A program made the translations under genes and the position numbers. From positions 1-34,187 of the forward strand of contig NYWO01000043.1 in NCBI GenBank assembly GCA_002685075.1: DNA of 34,187 nucleotides, written 5' to 3'. The DNA is from Arcobacter sp. (lineage in GTDB: Bacteria; Campylobacterota; Campylobacteria; Campylobacterales; Arcobacteraceae). Position 1 is the first letter of the stretch; each line of letters begins with the position of its first letter. The notes below the pieces were generated by a model. That model made no database searches, had not been told where the DNA came from, and saw only the letters and a list, made by a program, of their open reading frames with translations. Positions 14,950-22,769 of this stretch are shown piece after piece.

Positions 14950-16446
14950 CTATTCTAATGGTAATTTAATGGTAAACTTAGCACCTATATCTGTGTTTTC
15001 AACGCTAATCACACCATTACTATGCTGCTCAATTATTGTTTTACACATATATAAACCTAAACCTGTTCCATTTTTATTAGTTTTTGTAGAAAAATATGGC
15101 TCAAATATTTTCCCCATAACATTATTGGGTATTCCACCTGCATTATCTTCTATCATAATACAAATATAATGACTCTCTTTTAAAGTTGATATATTTATAA
15201 CTTTATTTTCATTATTTTTTTCATTCAGTGCATCACAAGCATTTTTTATTATATTTATAATTGCTTGAACTATTTCATTTAAATATACAAAAACATCAAT
15301 TTTCATATCATTTCTTATATTTAATTTAATAGAATTAGCTTTTAATAAATATCCTATGAAATCAATAGATTTATTTACTATTATTGAAATATCAATAGTT
15401 TCTTTATTTCGATTTGGTTTAAAAAAATCTCTAAAATCATCAATAGTTTTTGACATATAATTAAGCTGTTTTCCAACATCATCGACAACACTATCAAGTA
15501 ATTCATCAGTTATTTCACCATCAATCATTTTTGTAAGTGGTAGCTTTTGAACTAAAATTGAAACAGCTTGCAATGGTTGTCGCCATTGATGTGCAATCAT
15601 AGATATCATTTCACCCATTGCTGCATGTTTTGATTGCTCAATTAATAAGTTTTGCTGACTTTCAATAACTTTTTTAGAAGTTATATCTTGACTAATTGCA
15701 TCATAACTTATAATATTCCCCATATTATCAAAGTTTGGATAAATTGTTGTTTCAACCCAATAAAAATCTCCATTCTTTTTAATATTTTTCAACTCCCCTG
15801 TCCAGATATTTCCAGACTTTATAGTCTTCCATAAGTCATCAATTACCTCTTTTGCTGTGTCATTATGCCTTAAAAGATTGTGTGTATTTCCAACTAGTTC
15901 GGAACTTTTATAACCATTCATATTACAAAAAGCTGATGATACTTTTATTATTCTTCCATGGGCATCTGTTCTTGATAAAATAACTTGTTTATCAACAATA
16001 TCAGCTGATTTATTTAATGCTGCTTCTATGGCTTTTGTTTTTTTATTATAGTTTTGTAATAAGTTTGCAAATATCAAATCAAATAGTTTATTTAGTTCAT
16101 TTGTAATTTCTAAACTATTTAAATTTAATTCATTTAAATATTGAAGAAGTGCACTTCTAAGACCGGAACAAAGAATAAAAAGTTCTTCAGCTTTTACATC
16201 TTGTTTATTTAAATAGTTAAGAAAATCATTTGTTGATGAAGATTTACCAATTACAATATTTTCACTAATTAAATCAATATAATAATCTAATAAGCCAAAA
16301 GCATATCTTTTAATAAATAGCTCTTTATCAATTTTTCTTGTATTTAAAATAAGTATGATATTTTCTTTATTTATCCAATATCTAATAATCGCAAATTTAT
16401 TCTTTTTGAAATTATCAATTTGTTCTTTTATATGAACTTGTTTCAT
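14950..16446 (-). CDS. Soluble PAS-domain sensor histidine kinase
   Basis: The 498-residue protein has an all-helical N-terminal region of unrecognised family (about 1-135), a PAS domain of Aer type (about 150-262, with NLLRHND, WTGELKNIKKNGDFYWVET), a HisKA-like helix pair with the phospho-acceptor H286 in MIAHQWRQPLQ, and a HATPase_c domain (about 385-498): N box N398/N402, G1 box DNAGG (434-438), and GTGLGLYMCK (460-469). No membrane segment is seen, so it senses a cytoplasmic signal, possibly redox or oxygen through a PAS-bound cofactor. No response regulator is adjacent, so it is an orphan kinase. It lies between the Cys-rich mini-gene (6-base gap) and dut (9-base gap). HQWRQPL kinases are abundant in Arcobacter-type genomes. 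Confidence 0.92.
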   Translation of the reverse strand: MKQVHIKEQIDNFKKNKFAIIRYWINKENIILILNTRKIDKELFIKRYAFGLLDYYIDLISENIVIGKSSSTNDFLNYLNKQDVKAEELFILCSGLRSALLQYLNELNLNSLEITNELNKLFDLIFANLLQNYNKKTKAIEAALNKSADIVDKQVILSRTDAHGRIIKVSSAFCNMNGYKSSELVGNTHNLLRHNDTAKEVIDDLWKTIKSGNIWTGELKNIKKNGDFYWVETTIYPNFDNMGNIISYDAISQDITSKKVIESQQNLLIEQSKHAAMGEMISMIAHQWRQPLQAVSILVQKLPLTKMIDGEITDELLDSVVDDVGKQLNYMSKTIDDFRDFFKPNRNKETIDISIIVNKSIDFIGYLLKANSIKLNIRNDMKIDVFVYLNEIVQAIINIIKNACDALNEKNNENKVINISTLKESHYICIMIEDNAGGIPNNVMGKIFEPYFSTKTNKNGTGLGLYMCKTIIEQHSNGVISVENTDIGAKFTIKLPLE

Positions 16447-16452
16447 TTCATA

Positions 16453-16626
16453 TTATCTTTGTTTTTCTTGAAAAAAATTACAATCTGTTTTACTTGAATT
16501 TTTAACAACTATTGAAGGCAATTGTAAAGATTTAAACCCATATGCATTACAGCCATGAGGTTTATTCTTCTCCCAAGTTACATAATAATAAACGCATTTC
16601 TGGCATACGACTCTTTTTGTATTCAT
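16453..16626 (-). CDS. 57-residue Cys-rich protein, probable zinc-binding
   Basis: The best start is the ATG at 16626, one base after the recR stop; an upstream Met at 16680 would force a 53-base overlap with recR and adds unlike residues. The 57-residue product has C8-x2-C11, C26 and C49, a plausible four-cysteine metal site, plus the segment KPHGCNAYGFKS. Similar small proteins are common next to recR or DNA-repair genes in Campylobacterota and are sometimes labelled uracil-DNA-glycosylase-like; this protein is far too short to be such an enzyme. The function is unknown. The stop-start junction suggests translational coupling to recR. Confidence 0.75.
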   Translation of the reverse strand: MNTKRVVCQKCVYYYVTWEKNKPHGCNAYGFKSLQLPSIVVKNSSKTDCNFFQEKQR

Positions 16627-16627
16627 A

Positions 16628-17200
16628 TTAAATTTCCACTTTACTCTGTATTGCTTTTGATAAGGATAAGATATCAACATTTTCTAAGCTAACACCCGTA
16701 GGAACACCTTGGGCAATTTTTGTAAATTTTATATTTTTATATTTTAATTTATCTTCAATATAAAGAATAAAAGCATCATTTGCAATTGATGGAGTAATAG
16801 CAAATAGTATAGTTTCTACTTCATTATCATCAACAAAATGCGTTAAACTATCAAGAGCGTATTGTTCTAACTCTTCAATAACAAAATATTTGCCATCAAA
16901 TTGTTTAGAATCTTCAATTATAAATATATCTTTTGCACTTTGTACAATACACATTTTTGTATTATCTCTTGAGTCATCTAAGCAAACTTCACATATTTCA
17001 TGTTCACTCATTGAACCACATTTAATACATTTTGTAATATTTTTTAAAGCATTTTCAATACTATGTGCAATTTTTATTCCACAATAATTATCATTCATTA
17101 CAACATGATAAGCTAGCCTTAATGCAGACTTTTTTCCTATTGTTGGTAATGATTCAAATGCTTCTACAAGTTCATAAAATTTTTCTAGACCTTTTTTCAT
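16628..17200 (-). CDS. recR: Recombination mediator RecR
   Basis: The 190-residue protein has the N-terminal helix-hairpin-helix (LPTIGKKSALRLAYH, 18-32), the C4 zinc finger (C58, C61, C70, C73), a Toprim domain (about 78-165) and the ending motif AQGVPTGVSLENVD. RecR, with RecO and here probably without RecF, loads RecA at gapped DNA. Length fits the family (about 190-200). The ATG at 17200 is only 6 bases downstream of a TATAAT box and has no Shine-Dalgarno, so the mRNA is predicted to be leaderless. It heads a minus-strand operon with the Cys-rich protein, a histidine kinase and dut, and diverges from dnaJ. Confidence 0.96.
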   Translation of the reverse strand: MKKGLEKFYELVEAFESLPTIGKKSALRLAYHVVMNDNYCGIKIAHSIENALKNITKCIKCGSMSEHEICEVCLDDSRDNTKMCIVQSAKDIFIIEDSKQFDGKYFVIEELEQYALDSLTHFVDDNEVETILFAITPSIANDAFILYIEDKLKYKNIKFTKIAQGVPTGVSLENVDILSLSKAIQSKVEI

Positions 17201-17206
17201 ATCGCG

Positions 17207-17212
17207 ATTATA
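17207..17212 (-). promoter_or_regulatory. -10 box of recR
   Basis: Minus strand TTTGATATAATCGCGATATG: TATAAT is followed by only CGCGAT before the ATG, placing the expected start point on or next to the A of the start codon. Confidence 0.65.
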
Positions 17213-17235
17213 TCAAACATTTATTTTTTTTTAGA

Positions 17236-17241
17236 TAAAAT
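17236..17241 (+). promoter_or_regulatory. -10 box of dnaJ
   Basis: A run of T followed by AGATAAAATCGCGG, nearly identical to the argG promoter. It is back to back with the recR promoter, the two -10 boxes being 23 bases apart and sharing the same T-rich tract. Confidence 0.6.
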
Positions 17242-17284
17242 CGCGGCTTATGATTAGAATATAAATATTATTTAGGAGTTTACA

Positions 17285-18409
17285 TTGACTGAAATTGATT
17301 ACTATGAACTATTAGAAGTAAGTAGAGATGCTGATAAAAGTACTATAAAAAAAGCATATAGAAAAATGGCTATGAAATATCATCCAGATAAGAATCCAGG
17401 TGATCATGAAGCTGAAGAATCATTTAAAGCAGTAAATGAAGCATACCAAGTATTAAGTGATCAAGAAAAAAGATCAATATATGATAGACATGGAAAAGCT
17501 GGTCTTGAAGGTCATGGGCAACAAAGAGGTGGTTTCTCTGGTGGTTTTGATGATTTAGGTTCTGTTTTTGAAGAGATGTTTGGCTCTGCCTTTGGTGGAG
17601 GAGGAAGCTCTAGGAGACAACAAAAATCATATAATTATAATTTAGATGTTGCAGTTGAAGTTAGATTAGAATTCAACGAAGCAATTTTTGGATGTAAAAA
17701 AGATATAAAATATCATTATAAAACAGCTTGTAAAACTTGTAAAGGTACAGGAGCTAAAGATGGTAAATTATCAACTTGTTCAACATGTGGAGGACAAGGT
17801 CAAGTTCATGCAAGACAAGGTTTTATGACTTTTGCACAAACTTGTCCAACTTGTTCAGGTTCAGGACAAGCTGCAAGTGCATCTTGTAAAAAATGTAATG
17901 GTACAGGATATGATGAAGTAAAAGATAACTTTAAAGTAGATATTCCTGAAGGTGTAAATGATGGGATGAGAATTAGAGTTTCAAATAAAGGAAATATTGC
18001 TCCAGATGGAACAAGAGGAGATTTATACTTAGAAGTTTCTGTTAATGAAGATTCTCACTTTGTTAGACATGATGACGATATTTATTATGAAGCTCCAATT
18101 TTCTTTACTCAAGTAGCTCTTGGTGGAAAAATTACAATACCTGGATTAAGAGGTGAATTAGAACTTGATATTCCAGCAGGTGCTAAAGACAAGCAACAGT
18201 TTACATTTAAAAATGAAGGTGTTAAATCTGTTCAAGGTTATGGGAAAGGTAACTTAGTTGTACAAATTAAAATTGAATATCCTAAAAAGTTAAATAGTAA
18301 ACAAAAGGAACTTTTAGAAAAACTACAAGAAAGTTTTGGAGTTGAGAGTAAACCTCACGAAAGAAGCTTTGAAGGAATGTTTGAAAAAGCAAAAAAATGG
18401 TTTTCTTAA
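17285..18409 (+). CDS. dnaJ: Co-chaperone DnaJ
   Basis: The 374-residue protein is a complete type I DnaJ: J domain (1-70) with HPD at 33-35, Gly/Phe-rich linker (about 75-110), four CxxCxGxG zinc repeats ([32 protein letters not shown]), and C-terminal substrate-binding domains. It delivers unfolded proteins to DnaK and stimulates its ATPase. The start is TTG at 17285 with AGGAG 7 bases upstream. It stands alone, not with dnaK/grpE. No HrcA (CIRCE) or HspR (HAIR) operator is visible in the 84-base gap to recR, which is inconclusive. Confidence 0.97.
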   Translation: MTEIDYYELLEVSRDADKSTIKKAYRKMAMKYHPDKNPGDHEAEESFKAVNEAYQVLSDQEKRSIYDRHGKAGLEGHGQQRGGFSGGFDDLGSVFEEMFGSAFGGGGSSRRQQKSYNYNLDVAVEVRLEFNEAIFGCKKDIKYHYKTACKTCKGTGAKDGKLSTCSTCGGQGQVHARQGFMTFAQTCPTCSGSGQAASASCKKCNGTGYDEVKDNFKVDIPEGVNDGMRIRVSNKGNIAPDGTRGDLYLEVSVNEDSHFVRHDDDIYYEAPIFFTQVALGGKITIPGLRGELELDIPAGAKDKQQFTFKNEGVKSVQGYGKGNLVVQIKIEYPKKLNSKQKELLEKLQESFGVESKPHERSFEGMFEKAKKWFS

Positions 18410-18410
18410 A

Positions 18411-18428
18411 TAACTAAAATAATAGTTA
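18411..18428 (+). terminator. Weak hairpin after dnaJ
   Basis: TAACTA and TAGTTA with a 6-base loop, directly after the dnaJ stop and followed by AT-rich sequence. The stem is short and contains few G or C, so it may be an inefficient terminator. Confidence 0.35.
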
Positions 18429-18440
18429 TAAAAATTAATG

Positions 18441-18446
18441 TATAAT
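18441..18446 (+). promoter_or_regulatory. -10 box of trpB
   Basis: TATAAT in AATGTATAATATT, 29 bases before the chosen trpB start. It implies that trpB has its own promoter inside the 66-base gap after dnaJ. Confidence 0.5.
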
Positions 18447-18475
18447 ATTTTCAATAAATGATATTAAGGAAAAAT

Positions 18476-19693
18476 ATGAAATCTAATTACTTAGAAAATA
18501 CACCAGATAAAGATGGTTACTTTGGTAGATTCGGTGGTTCTTTTATCCCACCAATGCTAGAAAAACCATTCGCTGATATAGAAAAAGCATATAAACAACT
18601 TAAAAATTCTCCTGAATTTATTGATGAACTTAAATATGTAAGAAAACATTATCAAGGTAGACCTACACCTATTTCATTTGCTAAAAATTTAACAAAATAT
18701 TGCGGTGGTGCAAAAATCTATTTAAAAAGAGAAGATTTAAATCATACAGGGGCACATAAATTAAACCATTGTATGGCTGAAGTAATATTAGCTAAACACT
18801 TAGGAAAAACTAAAGTAATTGCAGAAACAGGTGCTGGACAACACGGAGTTGCACTTGCTACTGCTGCTGCTTATTTTGGATTAGAGTGTGAAATCCATAT
18901 GGGTGAAGTTGATATTGAAAAAGAACATCCAAATGTAATTAGAATGAAAATACTTGGTGCAAAAGTAATTCCAGCAACTCATGGCTTAAAAACATTGAAA
19001 GAAGCAGTCGATTCTGCATTTGAGTCATATGTATCACAAACTAAAGATGCAATATATTGTATTGGTTCAGTTGTAGGTCCGCATCCATTTCCAATGATGG
19101 TAAGAGATTTTCAAAGTATCATTGGTATTGAAGCTAAAGAACAATTTAAAGAATTAGAAGATTCAAATCCTAATCATGTTGTTGCATGTGTTGGTGGAGG
19201 ATCAAATGCTATGGGTATATTTGCAGGCTTTATTGACGATATTGATGTAAATTTAATTGGTGTTGAACCTATGGGAACTGGTCAAAAGTTAGGTGAACAT
19301 GCTGCTTCTTTAACTTATGGTGAAGAGGGTGTTATGCATGGATTTAATTCTATTATGCTAAAAGATGAAAATGGAGAACCCGCACCTGTTTATTCAATTG
19401 GTTCTGGTATTGATTATCCATCAGTTGGTCCTGAACATGCTCATTTAAAAGAAATAGGTAGAACAGAAGTTGGTTTATGTAATGATAAAGAAGCAGTGGA
19501 TGCCTTTTATAAGCTTTCTCAATTAGAAGGAATTATTCCAGCATTAGAATCAGCACATGCTGTAGGCTTTGCTATGAAGCTAGCTAAAACTTTACCTGTT
19601 GATAAAACTATCTTAATTAACTTATCAGGACGTGGAGATAAAGATATCGACTTTGTAGTTGAAAAGTACCCTATTCCAAATGCAAAGTTTTAG
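18476..19693 (+). CDS. trpB: Tryptophan synthase beta chain
   Basis: The 405-residue protein has the PLP-lysine motif [16 protein letters not shown], the phosphate-binding GGGSNAMG and the SGRGDKD ending, diagnostic of TrpB1. It joins indole and serine to give tryptophan. The start at 18476 is preferred over an upstream ATG at 18458 because AAGGA (18466-18470) stands 5 bases before it, and the product then begins close to the conserved [11 protein letters not shown]. trpA, its usual partner, is not adjacent; trpD lies about 15 kb upstream on the other strand, so tryptophan genes are scattered here. Confidence 0.96.
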   Translation: MKSNYLENTPDKDGYFGRFGGSFIPPMLEKPFADIEKAYKQLKNSPEFIDELKYVRKHYQGRPTPISFAKNLTKYCGGAKIYLKREDLNHTGAHKLNHCMAEVILAKHLGKTKVIAETGAGQHGVALATAAAYFGLECEIHMGEVDIEKEHPNVIRMKILGAKVIPATHGLKTLKEAVDSAFESYVSQTKDAIYCIGSVVGPHPFPMMVRDFQSIIGIEAKEQFKELEDSNPNHVVACVGGGSNAMGIFAGFIDDIDVNLIGVEPMGTGQKLGEHAASLTYGEEGVMHGFNSIMLKDENGEPAPVYSIGSGIDYPSVGPEHAHLKEIGRTEVGLCNDKEAVDAFYKLSQLEGIIPALESAHAVGFAMKLAKTLPVDKTILINLSGRGDKDIDFVVEKYPIPNAKF

Positions 19694-19708
19694 ATTTTAA
19701 ATCTAAAA
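19688..19708. terminator. AT-rich hairpin at the trpB / unknown-gene junction
   Basis: TTTTAGAT (19688-19695) pairs with ATCTAAAA (19701-19708) across a 5-base loop. The stem includes both convergent stop codons and is followed by T-rich sequence on the plus strand. It is a plausible but AT-only shared terminator. Confidence 0.45.
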
Positions 19709-20383
19709 TTGTTTTATTAGATTTTTATTAATATTTGTAAGCTCTTCATATTTGAACTTTAGTTGTTCATATTGGAGAGCATAATCATTATATAAAAAAG
19801 AGTAATCATTCTCTTCTTTGTCCTTATATCTTCCATATTCGTCTCTTGTTGTACTTGATAAGGCATCTACAAAACTAAATGAATTTACCTTTGTTAATAT
19901 TTGATCTAATCTATCTTGTGAAATTATATCTGTAGTTTTTTTATCACCATTATCTATTTTTTTAGAAATGGAATCGTAAAGTAAATCTGCTAATGAATTT
20001 GAAGATGATGTATTTAAAAAACTATTTTTATCTTCATATCTATCATAAAGATAAGAATATCCTATATCAAAAGGCTCACCTAAAACTGTATTAAATAAAG
20101 CTTGACCTAAAGTATCATCTTGAGTAAAAAGTGTTGTAAGTCTAAGGTTTTTTGCCATTTGATTTGACTCTTCATCTTTAAAAAAAGTATCAATTTCTTC
20201 TAAAGTAATTCCTTTTATATTTTCATATGTTAATGAATTATTCCTATTTATGCTTACATCATCGTTATTTGTTGTTTTTGATGTTGATATTAATGAGTTT
20301 AAAAAATCATTAGATTTAATTGATTTATCTACTTCTTTTATCTCATTTTTAAATAATATTTCATTTATATTTGATGTAATCAT
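19703..20383 (-). CDS. Unrecognised protein paired with DUF455 protein
   Basis: I do not recognise this 226-residue protein. It has no signal peptide or membrane segment, is rich in Asp, Asn, Ser and Lys, and ends in a coiled-coil-like helix (YALQYEQLKFKYEELTNINKNLIKQF region). A more ordered core lies around 55-115 (GITLEEIDTFF, NLRLTTLFTQDDTLGQALFNTVL). The ATG overlaps the DUF455 stop (ATGA), which shows tight coupling and supports its being real. Low-complexity polar composition with a coiled coil suggests a cytoplasmic adaptor or structural protein, but no function can be assigned. Confidence 0.7.
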   Translation of the reverse strand: MITSNINEILFKNEIKEVDKSIKSNDFLNSLISTSKTTNNDDVSINRNNSLTYENIKGITLEEIDTFFKDEESNQMAKNLRLTTLFTQDDTLGQALFNTVLGEPFDIGYSYLYDRYEDKNSFLNTSSSNSLADLLYDSISKKIDNGDKKTTDIISQDRLDQILTKVNSFSFVDALSSTTRDEYGRYKDKEENDYSFLYNDYALQYEQLKFKYEELTNINKNLIKQF

Positions 20384-21198
20384 TTACAATCACTTTTTTT
20401 TGATAAAACCTTTAAAATATCACAAGAAAAACCTGCTTGTTTTCTAGCTTCAAAATTTAAATCCATTTTTCTTTTAGTTGAACCTGGATAAACATCTTCT
20501 ATAATTTCTAAATAAGTAGAGTCATAGTCTAAGTTCTCTAAATCGCAAGCATATTTATACCAGATATCACCTTTTCTAACATGATCAACTTCTTCTTCTA
20601 AAATTGTTTCTAATACTTTTAGTATCTTTCTATTAAAAGGATCATTATTTGATTTTAATTTTTCCATAATTTTAGGATTTTGATCTAAACCATTTGCTTC
20701 AAGATATCTAGGAACTGCTGCCATTCTTCTTAAAAATGTTGGTGTATCTTGTAAGGCTTCAAATAGATTTTTATGTACAGGAAAATCACCATATTTACCA
20801 TCTAGTTCATTTAATAATTTTTCTAACATTAGAAAATGTCTAATTTCATCATTTGCTACTTCAAGCCAATCTTCATAATATTTCTTTGGTAAATCTTTAA
20901 ATCTTAATGCTGCATCAAGAGCTAAATCAACTGCTGAATACTCAATGTGTAAAATTGTATGTATTAAATATCTTTTACCTTCATCTGTATTAAAATTCTT
21001 TATTTTTGGAAGTGATGTAGGTTTTACTATTTCTAAAAAAGTACTATAAGCTGGTTGTATTAACTCGCAAGGTTCATATGAATCATTAATTGTATATTTA
21101 TTGTTTAAAAATTTTTCATAAAATCTATTAAACTTTTCTATCTTATTTTTAGGTTCACTTGTTAATAAAACTTCTTCAAGTGTATTAAAATAATCCAT
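20380..21198 (-). CDS. DUF455 family ferritin-like protein
   Basis: The 272-residue protein matches the DUF455 pattern: IHTILHIEYSAVDLALDAALRF, then DWLEVANDEIRHF, RYLEANGLDQNP, and EEEVDHVRKGDIWY. The repeated E...ExxH pairs (HIEYSA, NDEIRHF, EEEVDHV) are those of a ferritin-like four-helix bundle with a di-metal site. The family is related to MiaE-type diiron oxygenases, but its substrate is not established. It starts 53 bases from the divergent MBL gene and overlaps the next gene by 4 bases. The length is normal for the family. Confidence 0.85.
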   Translation of the reverse strand: MDYFNTLEEVLLTSEPKNKIEKFNRFYEKFLNNKYTINDSYEPCELIQPAYSTFLEIVKPTSLPKIKNFNTDEGKRYLIHTILHIEYSAVDLALDAALRFKDLPKKYYEDWLEVANDEIRHFLMLEKLLNELDGKYGDFPVHKNLFEALQDTPTFLRRMAAVPRYLEANGLDQNPKIMEKLKSNNDPFNRKILKVLETILEEEVDHVRKGDIWYKYACDLENLDYDSTYLEIIEDVYPGSTKRKMDLNFEARKQAGFSCDILKVLSKKSDCK

Positions 21199-21216
21199 TC
21201 GTAACCTCTTTCTTGA

Positions 21217-21222
21217 TATAAT
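21217..21222 (+). promoter_or_regulatory. -10 box of the MBL-GGDEF-GGDEF operon
   Basis: TTTCTTGATATAATTT, the same promoter form as elsewhere in the window. The predicted leader is about 23 bases and includes a TAAGG ribosome binding site. Confidence 0.6.
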
Positions 21223-21251
21223 TTAACAATTTTAGCAAAGTAAGGTTTAAA

Positions 21252-21845
21252 ATGGATATAAAAGTTCAAGCAATGGGTGATTATCAAACAAATTGCTATA
21301 TTGCAACAGTAGATGGAAAAGATTTAATAATTGATCCAGGTGTTGATTCCCTTAGATGGATAAAGACTCAAGTTACAAATCCAATAGCGATATTAAATAC
21401 TCATGGACATTTTGATCATGTATGGTCAAATACAGAAGTACAAAAAGAGTATAACTTAGAAATTTATACTCCTAAAGATGATAACTTTATGTTAGAAAAA
21501 GATCCATATGGATTAGGAATGATTCCTTCAACAGCTGATGTATTAATTGAACCTGATGAAGAAATTGAACTTCAAGGAATTAAAATAAAATTCCATCATT
21601 TTCCAGGTCATACACCAGGATGTTCTGCTATACAAATAGGTGAGCATTTATTTACAGGTGATTTTATTTTTAAAGGTACAATTGGAAGATTTGATTTTCC
21701 TTTTTCTAATGCAGCACAAATGAAACTAAGTATTAACAAAGTTTTAGCATGGACTGATGATTTTCATATTTATCCAGGACATGGGGATAAAACAACATTA
21801 AGAAGTGAAATACATACATTAAAACAATGGGAAGCTAGTATATAA
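21252..21845 (+). CDS. Metallo-beta-lactamase-fold hydrolase (glyoxalase-II-like)
   Basis: The 197-residue protein has the di-zinc motif THGHFDH (H51, H53, D55, H56), then PGHTPGCS, the bridging TGD and the final YPGHGD histidine. The size and pattern resemble YcbL-type short glyoxalase II relatives, which hydrolyse thioesters such as S-lactoylglutathione; the physiological substrate is uncertain. It lacks a signal peptide. It is the first gene of a tight operon (9-base gaps) with two degenerate GGDEF proteins, an unexplained pairing. Confidence 0.88.
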   Translation: MDIKVQAMGDYQTNCYIATVDGKDLIIDPGVDSLRWIKTQVTNPIAILNTHGHFDHVWSNTEVQKEYNLEIYTPKDDNFMLEKDPYGLGMIPSTADVLIEPDEEIELQGIKIKFHHFPGHTPGCSAIQIGEHLFTGDFIFKGTIGRFDFPFSNAAQMKLSINKVLAWTDDFHIYPGHGDKTTLRSEIHTLKQWEASI

Positions 21846-21854
21846 AGGACTAAT

Positions 21855-22760
21855 TTGAATCCAACTTGTGAAAACATTATTAAAATAAACGAAAAGCTTA
21901 AGCTTTTAAATAAATTAGAAGATATTTATTTAACAATATATAATCGAATTAAAGAAGAATACAATATATCAGAACTAGAAATATTATTAAAAACAATAGA
22001 TAAAACTGAATCTTTATTTAAATCAAAAGAAATTATTTACGATGATTTTTTAAATAGCTTCAAATATATTGAAAATGAGAATACTCAAATATATTTTTTA
22101 GTTTATTCAAAAACAGAAAAAGATAATAATTCAATTATAAAAGAATTACCAAAATTAAAACTTGCTTTAGAATTTTACTCTTCATCTTTATACAATAAAT
22201 ATTTAGAAAAGTCGATTCATGAGTTATCTATCATAGATCCAGTGACAGGTGCATTCAATAGATCTTATTTAGATGTTTATGTTGATAATATACTTAGTAT
22301 ATCAAATAGAGAACAGAAAAAAGTTGGTTTCTTAAAAATTGGTGTTGATCAATTTAAAGCAGTGATTGATGAGTTCGATTATACTATTGGAGATATGATT
22401 TTAGTAGAGCTTACTAATACATTAAAAGAAAGTGTTAGAATATCAGATATTGTTATTAAAATGTCAGAAGATGAATTTTTATTAATTTTATTAAATGTTA
22501 TTAATGAAACTAATGCTACAATAGTTGCAGATAAACTTATTAATAACTTTTCTCAAAGAAAAGTTATAATTGATAATAACACGAGTCAAACTCTAAAAAA
22601 AACTATTTGTGTAGGGATGTCTATTTTTCCTGATGATGCAACTAATATAGATGATGCAATCAAAAAAGCTGATATAGCATTATATGAAGCTAGAAATATA
22701 GGAAGAAGTAAATCATACAAATATAGTGAAGAGAATGTAAATACAATTGATTTCTTTTAG
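21855..22760 (+). CDS. Degenerate GGDEF protein with intact I-site
   Basis: The 301-residue protein has a helical N-terminal region of unknown family (1-115) and a GGDEF-fold domain (about 122-290, from IDPVTGAFNRSYL to ADIALYEARNIGRS). The signature reads SEDEF (204-208) instead of GGDEF, and ND..GH is changed to IDEFDY, so cyclase activity is unlikely. The inhibitory site RISD (195-198) is kept at the correct five-residue spacing, so it may instead bind cyclic di-GMP as an effector. The start is TTG at 21855, 9 bases after the MBL stop. It is a tandem paralogue of the next gene; the segment around VDQFKAVIDEFDY is nearly identical at the DNA level. It ends with NTIDFF. Confidence 0.88.
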   Translation: MNPTCENIIKINEKLKLLNKLEDIYLTIYNRIKEEYNISELEILLKTIDKTESLFKSKEIIYDDFLNSFKYIENENTQIYFLVYSKTEKDNNSIIKELPKLKLALEFYSSSLYNKYLEKSIHELSIIDPVTGAFNRSYLDVYVDNILSISNREQKKVGFLKIGVDQFKAVIDEFDYTIGDMILVELTNTLKESVRISDIVIKMSEDEFLLILLNVINETNATIVADKLINNFSQRKVIIDNNTSQTLKKTICVGMSIFPDDATNIDDAIKKADIALYEARNIGRSKSYKYSEENVNTIDFF

Positions 22761-22769
22761 GCGGTAATT

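Noticed and set aside
16453-16626. Labelling the Cys-rich mini-protein a uracil-DNA glycosylase
   Set aside because: At 57 residues it lacks any glycosylase domain; such a label would be inherited from loose database annotation.
16627-16680. Upstream extension of the 57-residue Cys-rich protein to an ATG at 16680
   Set aside because: It would overlap recR by 53 bases and adds residues unlike the rest; the ATG at 16626 directly follows the recR stop and fits coupled translation.
17201-17208. ATCGCGAT palindrome near recR as a protein operator
   Set aside because: It is only 8 bases, overlaps the -10 box and start codon spacing, and no second copy is seen; chance or promoter context suffices.
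18458-18475. ATG at 18458 as the trpB start
   Set aside because: The Shine-Dalgarno AAGGA lies inside this extension and is correctly spaced for the ATG at 18476, which also gives the usual TrpB N-terminus.
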